Assembly (NCBI RefSeq): GCF_018143015.1
Contig: NC_054750.1
Location: 1,407,501 to 1,471,500 of the forward strand
Source: Lytechinus variegatus
Lineage: Eukaryota > Echinodermata > Echinoidea > Temnopleuroida > Toxopneustidae
Direction: 5' to 3'
DNA length: 64,000 bases
This document shows positions 14,101 through 23,234 of this stretch, one piece after another (position 1 is the first letter of the stretch; the number at the start of each line of letters is the position of its first letter). The position numbers and the translations under genes were made by a program. The notes under the pieces were generated by a model. That model made no database searches. It worked only from the letters and a program-made list of their open reading frames with translations, and was not told the origin of the DNA.

Positions 14101-17100
14101 CAACCCCTTTAAAAGATATCTCCTCGGGCAATCCTCATGATTATCTAAAAAAATAGTGACGGATGGTATACCTGGTAATCATATTACTAGCAGTGGCGGT
14201 ATTGCCACCCCCTCCCAGTTGTTTTTTTTCAAGTAGTTTAAAACAGAAAGAAGAATGACATTGATTTTTGTACCGCATTATATTTCATCAATAATTTCAT
14301 TGGTAGAAACACACACACAAAATTCAAAATTTCATGTTTAGCCCCTTTTTCAAAACTATTCCGCGGCTCCTTGAAGAATGGAGAGATGGATGAAAGGAGA
14401 GAAACAAATAGGATGAAGGGGTTGATTCAGCTTTCGTCAAGGGGGGGGCGAATTCTTTTTTCACCCGTATTTTTCCCCAAGCGGCCGCGCGAAGATGATT
14501 TATATTTGTTTCTTTGAAGAAATGTTACTTTTTAGCTTTTGTCTTATAAATCAACATAGATATATAACCCTTTTTATTTAGTGCCAGCGCAAAGCGCGAG
14601 CTAATTCATTGAAATAATTATTTTTTGATCCACAAACTTTGAAATTTCTGGGCAATGTTTATCATGAAAAAAAATGTTTATGCAACTAAACAATTACTAA
14701 GAACGCAAAGCGCAAGCAGAATTGACATCATATATAGGCACTTTTTGTAACTTAAACAGGATACATGTAGGTACGCAACTCAGCAACTGATGCGAAGCGC
14801 GATCACAAAATTTGAAGATTTAGACCTAAAAACGAGACATGTCTATTCGTGTCTTTTTACATCATGCAAGGAAAGGATTTTTTGCCCGGGGATTTTTGTA
14901 TACGTTTCGAACTGATCAAAAAGGTACCTGTTAAGGACTATTTCACTTAATGGAGACGTTACTTCAACAATAAAATAATGCAAGCGCGAAGGGCGAGCCC
15001 GGCGATTTTTTTGGACTCTTCTAAATAAAAAATGGAAAATTTAAATCAGTTATTGTGACCATGAACAGGATCGTCGCTATAAAACAATTAATGCGAGCGC
15101 CAAGCCCGAGCAGAAAAAAAATCGAGATTTAGACCTAAAAAATGGGACACTCGATTCATGTGTTGTACATCATGAAAAGGATGAGTAATAGGGGTTCCTC
15201 CTACATTAAAAATGCGAGCACAAAGCGCTAACATAATTTTGTTTTTCTGAAACTGGATAATAATTATTGAAATACTAACAAGTTGAGTATCTGGATAAAC
15301 ATGCGCGCGCGTGTTTCCGATTTATGCCTACAATCTAGGCATTCTGAATATATATTTAATATACGAAAATCCAAGCGAGCACGAAGCGCGTCCTTAAAAT
15401 ATTTCATATTCCGATCTGAAAAAAGGATAGATTTCAGATCAAGTACTTTGTGAGGTGCATTTGGATCGCACTTAATAAAGAGCTGATATAGATTTGACAA
15501 AGGATCGGACCTGAAAGTGATGAATATTTTTCTATTCCTCTTGCTAAGCGCGAGATGAAACAAAATGGACAATTTAACCATTAAAATTAATATCTGATCT
15601 ATTAATGCCTAACGACTTACCTATTCAAGCACGCACGCTCAATGCTAACTGATATAAGATTTTGAGAAATTTATGAAATAGGGCCTTCATGAAGAGTGTA
15701 GGTAGTCCACAAATGAAATAATGCTCTAGGGCACAGCGTGAGCTAAAAATGTTGATACTCAGATCATAAGACAAATATTTTACAAAGCACTTTTTTATTG
15801 ATTCGTGATACCTCGGTCACATTTTTTTCTAAGGCGAGTAGAAAACAGTTGTATTAAACATTTTTTGTGTGTGCCAGCTAAATATTGGTGGTTTCAATAA
15901 AAAAGAATGAAATGGCTGTTTCGACTTTCCGCACGGCCGCCGTACAAGCAAATGTGACCGAGGTATAAATAAAAAAAATAATAATGAAAGTTCAATGTTC
16001 TATAGCTGACTGTAGAGTATATGTTTTGTATTTTGACTGCAAAGCTTGAAATGTCAAGCTGATATATATCAGCTATTGAGCAATATGTACTCATCGAAAA
16101 TGAGCAATGCGAGTGCGAAGCGCGAGCGAAAATGTCAATTTTGCATGTTTTTTTTTTAAATCATCAAAGTCTATCCCCTCCCTAATTTTATTCACTTTTC
16201 TCCCTCCCATTCCCCTCTTCCTTTTCCCCTCTCTTTTCCTTCTGTTTCTTCTTCCTTTCTTAATTTTTTGGCCAACGGGGTGGGGGGTGACCGGCCCCCT
16301 GATCCCTTCTTTGGTAGCGATTGTGAAAGCATTTGAATTATTCACCTCACAGTGCATGTTAAACGGGGAAAATAGGAAATGGCTAATTTTGAAAATCATT
16401 AATGTGATGGAGCCCTATTCAAGTTTATTTTCATCTATATACACCTTGACAGGGGCTGATCCAGGATTTTCAAAAGTTGAGGCATTCAATACAAAAAATA
16501 AACAAGACCTAGTATACTAGACCCCCCCCCCCTTTAATAGGTGAAATTTGCTAGGAAAAAAATCATCAAAAGTTGAAAAATAAGTCCTCACTTGAGAATG
16601 AACGACAAAATCCACTAACAAATATTTGATATATTACGGGAGGGGGCACCTTTATTTTTCTCCCCTTTCCTTATTCCTCATCCATTCCATAGGCAGATCC
16701 AGGTGCCGGACCCAATTATGGGCGGCGGCACCCCCTCCTACTGGCGGTGCGAAAAATAAAAAGAAAGGTATATCATGCTGTTTTGTTAAAGAAAAAAAAA
16801 ATCGTTTTTTTAACGGCGCCGATCGGGGAGAAAAATTGTAGCCACCCCCCATTAGCAAAATTTTGATCTACACTGGGTATTTGTCTGTCGTACCTCTGAG
16901 TAAATGAAACAAAAAAATCAACAAATCACCGTTGCACTATAGTACTAAAATTTTTGCGAGTCTTTATTTTTTAAATATTTTTGTGGAGGTTCGCATCCCG
17001 AGAATGTGAAATGACAAAAAAAGAAAAAAAAGTGCACTTAATAGGAAACACTAAACGTCCTTTTCAATTCCAATTAACTTAAAGTCCTTTATAAAAAAAA

Positions 17101-18999
17101 ACAAGCATCATTTTTTATACCTTAACTTGTTCATCACGAATACAATGAAACCGATAATTATTTGCTTTGTTTTCGATTAATCTTTATATCATTAATTCAC
17201 TTAAAATAAAATTCAAACATAAACAGGAAAACAGCACAGAAAATAATATAAAAAATGAATTGCAGTTGTATAAAACATCAGAGAAAATAACATGACAGCT
17301 AAATTCTATCTCGACAGGCACACTGTTCATTCGACCATAAAACAATCGCGCTGTTCCACTCTTTGTATACCCACAACTCTATCAGTATTGTTTCATCTTC
17401 ATATGTCCTCAATGGCAAGGACACCAGCATAATAAATTCACTTCAAATAACATTCATACATACATATACAGGAAAATATCAAAGAAAATAATATAGCAAA
17501 TCAATTGCAGTTGTATAAAACATGGAAGAAAATAACATGGCAGATGAATTTTATCTCGACAGGCACACTAATTCATTCGATCATGAAACGATCGCGCTGT
17601 TTCACTCATTGTACACGCCCAACTCTATCTGAATTGTTTCATCTGTCCTCAGTGCGGCAAACACTAGCAGTGATGATAAGTGCACAAGTTGCAGTTGGAC
17701 GTGCGCGGAGAATGAATTAAATTCGGCGGCTGAGTCAAGTCTACAAGTCACCAACGAACTTCACGATAGACCACGCCTACTTGCCGAGGTAACCAACGTT
17801 GATTGACGGCCCATTTAGTTTTTTGAGTAGTAGGAAAAAGTGCAGGCATGTATAAACTTCATTTTAATTTGAATTCATTCAAAAAAAGCATTTTTCTTCT
17901 AATATAGATGTTTCCAAAATATTCCATGTGTAAAACATAATTTTTAAAACATTTATTGCTATATTTTTGTAATGAGAAAAGGATTTCTTACGCAACAACA
18001 AGTATGATATGTGTGGGCAAGAGAACTACCGTTTTAGTCATAAACCATATTTTTTATGATTTTATTGTGAGCCTACTCAAAGGATTTTCGTTTATTTTTT
18101 ATGAATTTCTAGACCATGTTCAACAGCGCCATCTCGAGCTTGCAATAATGCATGCGATCGCACGCATTTTTCTCCATAGCGAATACACGCGACGATAATC
18201 GTGGATTTCTCGTGGATTTAACCTCCAAACGTCACTTTCGATACCACATGAAGGTAAGACACTTCATCCCACATTATTCAAATTTAATATAGACAACAAC
18301 GAGCCTAAAATTTGTAACTAAGATGAACTAATTTGCTGAGGAAAAGCATTTCAATGCTCATTTTTGCCATCGAGAACAGACGATGGGTGGCAATGCGCAC
18401 GATTTACGCACTTGCAATTGGCTTTTCATTTGCCCATAGGCTTTTTGCTCATTGGATCGGCCGACCTTTTGGTAACCCTACTTGCAAGTTGCCATCTTGA
18501 ATGACGTCATTATCGTTAATGTCTCGATATATCGCGATTATTACTATTATCGTTTGTCTTTGTGTCGTACCCAACTAAACATCGGAATAGTATAATTTTC
18601 ATGCATTTTCATCTATATCGTTTAAAGAATGTTACAATAGAATAATTAACTAGGGGCCTATTTTGAATTTGTATTTTACATATTTCTGTAACCTCGATGT
18701 GTTATAGAACCTCAAACTTTGGACTCTGGTCGGACAAAGGTGCTGGTGTTATAACAAATGGGAGCCCACACAGACACTTTACCGTCGGTGAATGGGGATT
18801 ACAGTAAAATGTCAGAAATTGTTGAATAAAGCTCCAGAAACGACGGTTATTCCTGTCTATACACTAACATGAAAATAAGTACATGGGACACACCAAGTTT
18901 TAATACCCACAGTCACAGAATATCAAGACTTCAAGTTTTGCGGCATTGCTATGAAAATCTGATTTTACCTTGATTTGTGCTAGATCCTGGGGCTGACAT
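2027..18999 (-). CDS. Unrecognised 108-aa coiled-coil-like protein, five coding exons
   Basis: Five short blocks on the minus strand join in one frame with canonical splice sites. They are 18969-18999, 10245-10338, 9218-9251, 6828-6887 and 2027-2134, with exit phases 1, 2, 0 and 0, for 327 nt including the stop. The protein begins MSAPGSSTNQ; a charged, helix-prone stretch AILEDLQEKKKRMSARMQ (about residues 19-36) is followed by a Gly/Met-rich linker, a Gln-rich segment MSANKQQQALQ, and a polar tail ending LPWSAIE. There is no signal peptide or membrane segment, so an intracellular protein is inferred. I do not recognise the family. The model rests on phase agreement and acceptor/donor quality, not on homology; a further exon between 6828 and 2134 cannot be excluded. 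The second intron-sized gap (10.3-19.0 kb) holds many mobile elements. Confidence 0.55.
2135..3863. other. Intron of the minus-strand gene, no recognisable element
   Basis: The stretch is AT-rich and single-copy within the window. It includes C runs at 3245-3253 and 3382-3391. The CTAG-dense island starts near 3398. Confidence 0.4.
3864..4315 (+). CDS. Candidate two-exon small transcript inside the minus-strand gene's intron
   Basis: Exon 1 (3864-3990) starts MNGRSPSQTQSRGRAAPPHS, Arg/Ser/Pro-rich, and ends in phase 1 at a GTAAGA donor. Exon 2 (4204-4315) follows an acceptor at 4201-4203 and in that phase reads GSALLRQPEHVTLSEDVSGS to a TAG at 4293-4295, with a GTGAGT donor after 4315. Phase agreement and open frames support it. 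The small size, weak acceptor tract and antisense intronic position argue for caution. No family is recognised; it may be noncoding. Confidence 0.28.
4530..4700 (+). repeat. Local tandem duplication (about 90-bp unit, two copies)
   Basis: Two similar blocks, near 4530-4602 and 4622-4697, both run GTGAAGAT..AACTGTT..GTGTT..CCATG..ATTATTTGT..TTTATC and end in GACGCCGGAACCT. The second ends in a good acceptor-like TTTATCAG followed by an open frame (TPEPPASTASGVRLRAAGEY), which might be an exon. Confidence 0.5.
4958..5163. mobile_element. MITE-like fragment ending TTTTATGCAACAGGGCCC
   Basis: Repeated ACATAAATTT and TTATGTCA words in both orientations end in TTTTATGCAACAGGGCCC, which resembles the right terminus of the element at 59477-59655. 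A matching left terminus is not clear, so it may be truncated. Confidence 0.35.
5164..7148. other. AT-rich intron/intergenic DNA around exon 4
   Basis: Apart from the 60-nt exon at 6828-6887 I see no gene, RNA or clear repeat. Candidate donors at 6630 and 7747 lack convincing exons. Confidence 0.4.
6828..6887 (-). CDS. Minus-strand gene, coding exon 4 (60 nt)
   Basis: The acceptor is TCTTTATTTCAG and the donor GTATATTT. Exactly twenty codons are open, LMRDPQEAQMSANKQQQALQ, entering and leaving in phase 0, which agrees with exons 3 and 5. Confidence 0.55.
7149..7382. mobile_element. Hairpin MITE with about 60-bp terminal inverted repeats
   Basis: The left arm AGCTCGTATTCTCAAAAGAG and the reverse complement of the right arm AGCCTATATTCTCAAAGTAA both continue through GTTTCA.TTGTAC and CCATGGACTATGCA. 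The centre is AT-rich with no coding. It lies in an intron of the minus-strand gene. Confidence 0.75.
7917..8516. mobile_element. Long-TIR nonautonomous element, TTAAAGGGGAATCC family
   Basis: The left end TTAAAGGGGAATCCAGCC pairs with the reverse complement of the right end, TTAAAGTGGAATCCAACCC. Inner arms share ATAAGAAAGTTATG-type words with the neighbouring TTAAAGGACAAGTCC element, suggesting related families. No transposase frame. Confidence 0.7.
8555..9147. mobile_element. Long-TIR nonautonomous element, TTAAAGGACAAGTCCA family, full copy
   Basis: Terminal repeats of more than 120 bp begin TTAAAGGACAAGTCC and, on the other side, TTAATAGGTCAAGTCC. Both run through CATCAAAATCGGATGTAAAA and GTTATGACATTTTAAAGTTT with few differences. 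The middle has no coding. Other copies in this window are at 10900 and 47263. Confidence 0.8.
9218..9251 (-). CDS. Minus-strand gene, coding exon 3 (34 nt)
   Basis: This very small exon lies between a CACTTATTTCAG acceptor and a GTAAGTACAT donor. In the frame set by exon 2 it reads GAGMQLKDNGMG and leaves phase 0. Confidence 0.55.
9433..9591. mobile_element. MITE, GGGGAGCGTTTCATGAA family, copy 1
   Basis: TIRs are GGGGAGCGTTTCATGAA and its near mirror TTGATGAAACGCTCCCC. The body has CCGACAAGT words in both orientations and a central CAGCCAATCA core. Further copies are at 28188, 57738 and 61402. Confidence 0.85.
9990..10135 (+). mobile_element. Possible LINE C-terminal remnant
   Basis: The plus strand reads DWNSLPNFAISVTSTNQFKS, resembling the WNSLP...FK end of many LINE ORF2 proteins. 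It is short and could be chance. No 3' tail was found. Confidence 0.25.
10245..10338 (-). CDS. Minus-strand gene, coding exon 2
   Basis: A TTTTCTTTGCCACAG acceptor precedes an open 94-nt block that ends in a run of five G before GTAAGTG. It encodes AQQNHRMAILEDLQEKKKRM and then SARMQSAGPG, a strongly charged helix followed by Gly/Pro. Exit phase is 2. Confidence 0.6.
10724..10899. repeat. TGACCTTTGGCCTTGATCATGTGACCT-type dispersed repeat
   Basis: I recognise the opening words and the following AAGTCCAAGTTCGATGACAT as a repeat often met in marine invertebrate DNA. It contains spaced TGACCT half-sites. Family and mode of spread are unknown to me. Confidence 0.4.
10900..11055. mobile_element. 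Half copy of the TTAAAGGACAAGTCC long-TIR family
   Basis: Only one arm is present: TTAAAGGTCAAGTCCACCTC through TCATCAAAATCAGATGTAAA and GAAAGTTATGACATTTCAA. The partner arm is missing, so this is a truncated or solo-arm copy. Confidence 0.65.
11281..11710. repeat. G-run repeat with CCAAATTTT/AAAATTTGG and GGTTATCA words
   Basis: Runs of 6-10 G or C alternate with words such as TTTTTGACAAAAAAAGG and its inverse AACCTTTTCTTTTTTGCTTG, making a loose inverted structure. TTGACAAGCAAAAAATA also occurs at 11817 and near 22779, so these G-run elements seem related. Confidence 0.5.
12127..13403. mobile_element. hAT-like nonautonomous transposon with 8-bp TSD
   Basis: The left end CATTGGCGTAGCAACG and inverted right end CAGTGGTGTAGCTAGG are flanked by perfect copies of TCTGGGGC (12119-12126 and 13404-13411). 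Eight-bp duplications with CA(G)TGG-type ends are characteristic of hAT elements. The 1,277-bp body has no transposase but carries CTCGCGCTTCGCGCTCGCAT-like words near 12390, 12783, 12893, 12991 and 13204, plus a purine-rich tract at 12208-12310. Confidence 0.8.
13412..14190. other. Intronic spacer with degenerate G-run repeat pieces
   Basis: 13800-13985 has TCCTGGGAAGTGGGG and CCCCAGGATCGCCGCCCCTG as loosely inverted ends of a small decayed element. The rest shows nothing recognisable. Confidence 0.35.
14191..16322. mobile_element. Related hAT-like element in opposite orientation (borders tentative)
   Basis: CAGTGGCGGTATTGCC at 14191 resembles one end of the 12127 element, and read in reverse 16140-16322 matches its other end in layout: a C-run head, a purine tract, then the GCTCGCGCTTCGC word. 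About ten GCGAGCGCGAAGCGCGAGC-like words lie at 14582-16130, all in inverse orientation to those at 12.4-13.2 kb. I find no target duplication, so the borders are uncertain. Confidence 0.45.
16440..16865. repeat. GATCCAGGATTTTC-type G/C-run repeat fragments
   Basis: GGGGCTGATCCAGGATTTTC (16453) and GGCAGATCCAGGTGCCGG (16693) belong to the same loose class as 11289. Frames on both strands through this stretch are low-complexity by-products. Confidence 0.4.
17222..17652 (+). repeat. Tandem duplication, about 250-bp unit
   Basis: 17222-17430 and 17472-17652 share GAATTGCAGTTGTATAAAAC, CTCGACAGGCACACT, ATCGCGCTGTT and ATTGTTTCATCT in the same order. The copies have diverged moderately. Confidence 0.7.
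17653..17788 (+). CDS. Candidate exon, unrecognised (open frame between splice-like sites)
   Basis: A TTTCATCTGTCCTCAG acceptor-like site starts an open block ending GAG before GTAACC. The frame reads AANTSSDDKCTSCSWTCAEN and continues to RPRLLAE. It sits at the end of a tandem duplication whose first copy lacks the matching block. No partner exon was found, so this may be chance. Confidence 0.2.
17789..18968. other. No gene recognised
   Basis: AT-rich DNA. A GAAG/GTAAGA donor-like site at 18254 could belong to a 5' UTR exon, but no coding supports it. CpG and TGACGTCA-like sites appear near 18500. Confidence 0.3.
18969..18999 (-). CDS. Minus-strand gene, coding exon 1 (start codon)
   Basis: The ATG has an A at -3 and opens MSAPGSSTNQ; the exon ends one base into a codon before a GTAAAA donor. 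The G left over joins TT of the next exon to make Val. Upstream DNA (19080-19140) is rich in CpG, as expected for a first exon. Confidence 0.5.
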
Positions 19000-19160
19000 T
19001 TCGAGGAATGTTATCAATTAAAGAAAACAAATAGGTTACAATGCTGAAAAGAGCGCAAAATATCCAAAGAAAATCATCGACCAAGGAAAACGTCCGAGGG
19101 CGGCCGAGGCTAGGCCGAGATTGGATCTGGAATTGGAAGCGAAAGAAATAAAAAACACTG
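19000..19160 (-). promoter_or_regulatory. Probable 5' UTR/promoter of the minus-strand gene
   Basis: Directly upstream of the MSAPGSSTNQ start the DNA becomes CpG-bearing (GGGCGGCCGAGGCTAGGCCG around 19100). An inverted-repeat element begins at 19160 and bounds it. No TATA box is evident. The role is inferred from position. Confidence 0.3.
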
Positions 19161-19472
19161 GGGCCGATTGCACGAAAGGGTCTTTCCAAGGACCGTCTTT
19201 CGTGTCGCCCATCTTTTATGATACGCTATAAGCGGGGGTGTTTCTTAAATTTATGATAAAGAATAAGATTCGTTAGCTTGCTTTTAAATCAAATTTTATA
19301 CAATTTCATGATATATCACATCATTTCATAAACAAATATTTTGTTTATTTTAACGGACGAATGAAATATGTTTGCAGATGATTTATTTAAAATGCGTTTC
19401 ACATGGCGCATCATAAAAGATGGGCGACACGAAAGACGGTCCTTGCAAATACCCTTTCGTGCAATCGGCCCC
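19160..19472. mobile_element. MITE with near-identical 67-bp terminal inverted repeats
   Basis: Both ends read GGGGCCGATTGCACGAAAGG, then GGACCGTCTTTCGTGTCGCC and CATCTTTTATGATRCGC, with only a few differences over about 67 bp. The 180-bp AT-rich centre is noncoding. No convincing target duplication. It borders the 5' end of the minus-strand gene. Confidence 0.85.
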
Positions 19473-20908
19473 AGCTCGCTAGCTTTCACGAGCGCACAGA
19501 GGGGATTTTCACACGTGAATCTTGAATCATCATTGGAATGATTGCAATTCATCAGACCTTTCACATGGAAAACTTAGCTGGGATTCACCTCCGCATTAGA
19601 ATTCGAATTTGTGTTTGTGATTAGATAGCGTTCATGATTCTAGTTTGGTTTCTCTTGTGTTAAAAAAAAAATCGTCATTATATGGCCTTCAGAAAAATAA
19701 TCATTCAAATTACGATTTTTTTTACCGTGTGAAAGGGCGGAGAGACTCGTGTGTTAATATGGCACTTTTAAACATTATTAGAGGGTCCGAATGTTTACTA
19801 CCAATGGATAGGATATATATCTGATATATCTTACCAGAAAAGGGTAGGCCTATCTCGACCGGCTCATTTTAAAAATATAGGCCTATCGGTATTGCACTCT
19901 ATAATTATCTCATCAACTTTAACTTTTTTCCTTTGGATATGACGAATTAATTAACATACATGTTTCAATGATTCCATAGCATTTAATTAATCGTTCAAGC
20001 TTCGATGAACATGTGGAATGTGTAAAGCTATTTTTTAAAGTCTGTTTGGACTAAAAATCAATCGCTTTATTGGCTATCTGCCACTGAAACCTTTTTTGCA
20101 TAATCTACTTGATTTCACTGAGTTTTATATGAAAATCCCGACGTCGTGATCAGCGATATTCGGAAATTATATGCAAGAACTTCAATGCCTCATTTTGAAA
20201 TGAAAATTCTTATTTTTTGTGCGAGCCATGTCATGTGTGAAGTTTCATGAAAAAACTCTAGGCAATAGGCATATTAAAAAAAATCATAAAAGAAACACGT
20301 ATTATTTCACTTCATCTTGGGGTATACATAATATTATGTCTCAGATTAAAACTTTTTTTTTAATAAAAGGCTTTATGGTGAAACTTTTTTATTTTTAAAA
20401 ATGTCGTAAGTAACAAGATTGCTATAAAAGCAATGAAGGAAATATGGAAAATGGATTTCATGGATATATAATGGATCGTGATCAAATAAATTAGCCAGGC
20501 GCTGTTCTATATTAAATTTTCTGGGGGCGGGGTGGAGCATTTGGGGGCTTAATTCAATAAAATGAAAATGGCCTTTTTATGGGAAGACTTATACTAACCA
20601 TGCAGCTAGTCAGTCTCTCGATATCCCCCTAAAATCTAAAATTCTTTCTAATAATATGCGATGGAGATCAATTAGCGACCCAGCGAAAAACATAATCACA
20701 TTTTCAAAATGCTTGAGAATTTGTTTTCTTTATCATGCATCAGGGCTTGATTGTTGTTGTAGATGTAGATGAAAGCATTTAACGATAGGGGGTTGGAGGG
20801 TACTGGTTATCAGGAAATGGGCTTGTGTTATCGACACCAGCCGTTTTTTAAAGAGCGATGTTTTCAAAAGTTAGATAGTTTTGAACATAATAATATATAA
20901 AAGAACAT
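19473..20908. other. Intergenic, nothing recognised
   Basis: AT-rich DNA between the minus-strand gene and a LINE tail. No frame, repeat or RNA was identified with confidence. Confidence 0.4.
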
Positions 20909-21060
20909 TCAATTCAATTCAGTTATTTTATTGTCATGTCCAATGATTGAAAACCCAAAATTGTCCTCAGACTCTTATTAACAAAAAGGGCATTGAAACA
21001 AAAAAATAATCAATCACAAACTAAAAATACATCAAAATAATACATACATGTAATATAAAT
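20909..21060 (-). mobile_element. LINE 3' end fragment
   Basis: On the minus strand CCTTTTTGTTAATAAGAGTC leads to GACATGACAATAAAATAACT and a (GAATT)n tail. Such a short 3' piece with a pentanucleotide tail is typical of a 5'-truncated non-LTR insertion. Confidence 0.5.
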
Positions 21061-21154
21061 ATATCAATAAAATAATTATACATAAATATACCCTGTTTGC
21101 ATGCTTGAGCGCCCACAACATGACACCAACCACGTACTGACCCACTGTATGAAC

Positions 21155-21650
21155 CCGGGGGGGGGGGGCACTCGACCAAAAAGTGGTGGGGGTGTGCCGC
21201 GGGCCGCGAGACAAAAAACGGGGGCCTTGGAGCGGGCTTATTGTAAAAAGGAGGGTCCTCGGAACTGGCTTCGGAACTACAAACTTTTTTTGAAAACGGG
21301 GGTCCTTGGAACGTATCGCCAGTGTGTGAGTGCGTATGCATCCCTATGGAACGGGTATGCGTGTATGATGCAGCTCGCCCAGCGGCACGGCCGCCGGGTT
21401 CGCTCGCGCAGAGGCGATGGTCGGACAGTGCTCTGCGGCCGCTTTTCACCAAAATTGCAGCTTATTTGTAGCAGATCAATGCGACAGGAACGGCGTAACG
21501 AAAAATATGCGAAGCTTTGGAGCGGATTTCTTTCTTTTTCTCAATAAGACAAAAAATGCTATGCCTTGGAACGAAAATTTGAATGTAAAAATGGGGGTCT
21601 CCTCCGCGGCACATACCCACTATGCATTATATACTGAGTGCCCCCCCCGG
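21155..21650. mobile_element. G-run terminal inverted-repeat element (CCGGGG...GGCACTC)
   Basis: CCGGGG plus a G run and GCACTC faces GAGTG plus a C run and GG at 21636-21650. The body repeats a CTTGGAACG-like word five times. Overlapping long frames on both strands come from its GC content, not from a gene. Confidence 0.6.
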
Positions 21651-21825
21651 TAAGAACAAGTGTCACCTGCAGTGGAACAATGCAGTCTAATTACTCAAGC
21701 ATGCAGACAGGTACCGAGAGCATGAATGAATTACGTGAAAAAAATTAAATTGACTCCACCTCCAAAGAGTATTATAGAGTTACAACATGTGGCAGGGAAT
21801 GTGGTTTAATGTCAATGACCCCCAC

Positions 21826-22225
21826 TTTTGGAGAGGGGGGGGGGGATGGCGTGTACAAATATCCCCCCACTTTCTAAGAAAGAAAATAAATTTTAATCAA
21901 TCCGTTAGTGAAATCTTTGAATATCTGTCATAACGACCATCATATTTTAAACTTTCTTTTTGAAAATGCGATTGAAAACCCAAAAAGTGTTTTTCTTTTG
22001 CTTGCTCACTCATATTTTATAATTTCTGTTAGAAAATGCGATTAAAAACTAGAAAATTTGTTATTTTTTGCTCACTCGCTTCGCTCGCTCGCAAAATAAA
22101 TATTAAAATGTGTGTAAGGGGGTCTGTGGGGGTCAGTGAGAGTGTGCGCTTATACCTAAGTGTGAGATCGACAGAAAAAAAATCGTCAAAAAAGTCAATC
22201 ATCCCCCCCCCCACTCCTCAGAGTG
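21826..22225. mobile_element. G-run inverted-repeat element with an internal 105-bp duplication
   Basis: GGAGAGGGGGGGGGGATG faces CATCCCCCCCCCCACTCCTC. Inside, two copies of a unit with GAAAATGCGATTRAAAACYA and TTGCTCACTC occur at about 21960 and 22032; the second ends in CGCTTCGCTCGCTCGC. Confidence 0.5.
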
Positions 22226-22670
22226 GATTTACGCCGGTTTGCATAACGCATGAATCTACACAATAAAGTCGAAGAGAATAGCGTAAAATCATTGTACATG
22301 TTACTTATATCACGGGGCGGAGGGCAGGCCTAGGCCGGGTGATTGGGGATGCAGCAAATAATTTTGACAATTCAAAACTTAATCCAATGCAAAAATGTGT
22401 CTGAAAAAAAATCTGAAACCGCTATAAAACCATCGGCAAACTTGACCTAAAAAATTATAAAGTAAAATAATTTGGAGCGCTGTTGACAAAATACGGACAG
22501 GTTTAGAAGTCTTTTAGAGCTGAAACTTTAATATTATGACATTAGTATATATTCGTTGTGGATTAAGTATGCCTACATGGAAGTTGATTTGAAAAAGTCC
22601 AAGGCATGCAGTCTATTAATACTAATATACAGGAGATCATTGACTTCCTTAATTCTGCATTTAGTTGTCA

Positions 22671-22974
22671 GGGGCGGAAATCTCTCCCAATAGGTAGGGG
22701 GACAAGGGGCTTGAAAATTTGACAAGAAAAAAAGATTATCACCCCCAAATTTAAGGTTATTTTGACGAAGATAAATTTGACAAGCAAAAAATAAAATAAA
22801 AAGGTTATCATCCTCAAAGTAAGGTCGTCTCGTCCTAAAATGCATGTTTTATTTCGATTTTGAATAATGTATTTCTTACCATCACAAAAGACCACAAATA
22901 GTAGGGGGGCATTTGATATTGTGTCCCCTACTATTTTGAGTAGGGGGACACGTCCCCCCCTGGGATTTCCGCCC
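22671..22974. mobile_element. MITE with GGGCGGAAATC termini and G runs
   Basis: GGGGCGGAAATC at the left and GATTTCCGCCC at the right are inverted. Inside, TTGACAAGMAAAAAA and AGGTTATCA words echo the 11.3-kb G-run repeat, and GTAGGGGG/CCCCTACT occur in both orientations. Confidence 0.65.
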
Positions 22975-23234
22975 ATGGTAAAACTTGATTTTAGAGCACT
23001 TTACGACATTAAGAGAATACTGCATTAATTGATTTGTATGTATTTATCTTATTTAATTGTGCTCATAACAATCGTTAATTTCAGAACACTGAAAATAATC
23101 GTCATACAATTAAGAAAAACACACACACACTAAAAAAAGGAAATAACACCAGCTAATGCCTGGGGAATATTAAAAGAAATCAAATTTCAGTTAGAAGACT
23201 CTCGTCCTCATTAGCTGATGACACAATGATTTAA

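Noticed and set aside
16091-16520. Long frames on both strands
   Set aside because: They overlap antisense to each other within a poly-pyrimidine tract and a repeat end, so neither is a gene.
21021-21547. 143-aa and 148-aa frames on opposite strands
   Set aside because: They lie within a GC-rich G-run repeat; neither has a recognisable domain, and both owe their length to composition.
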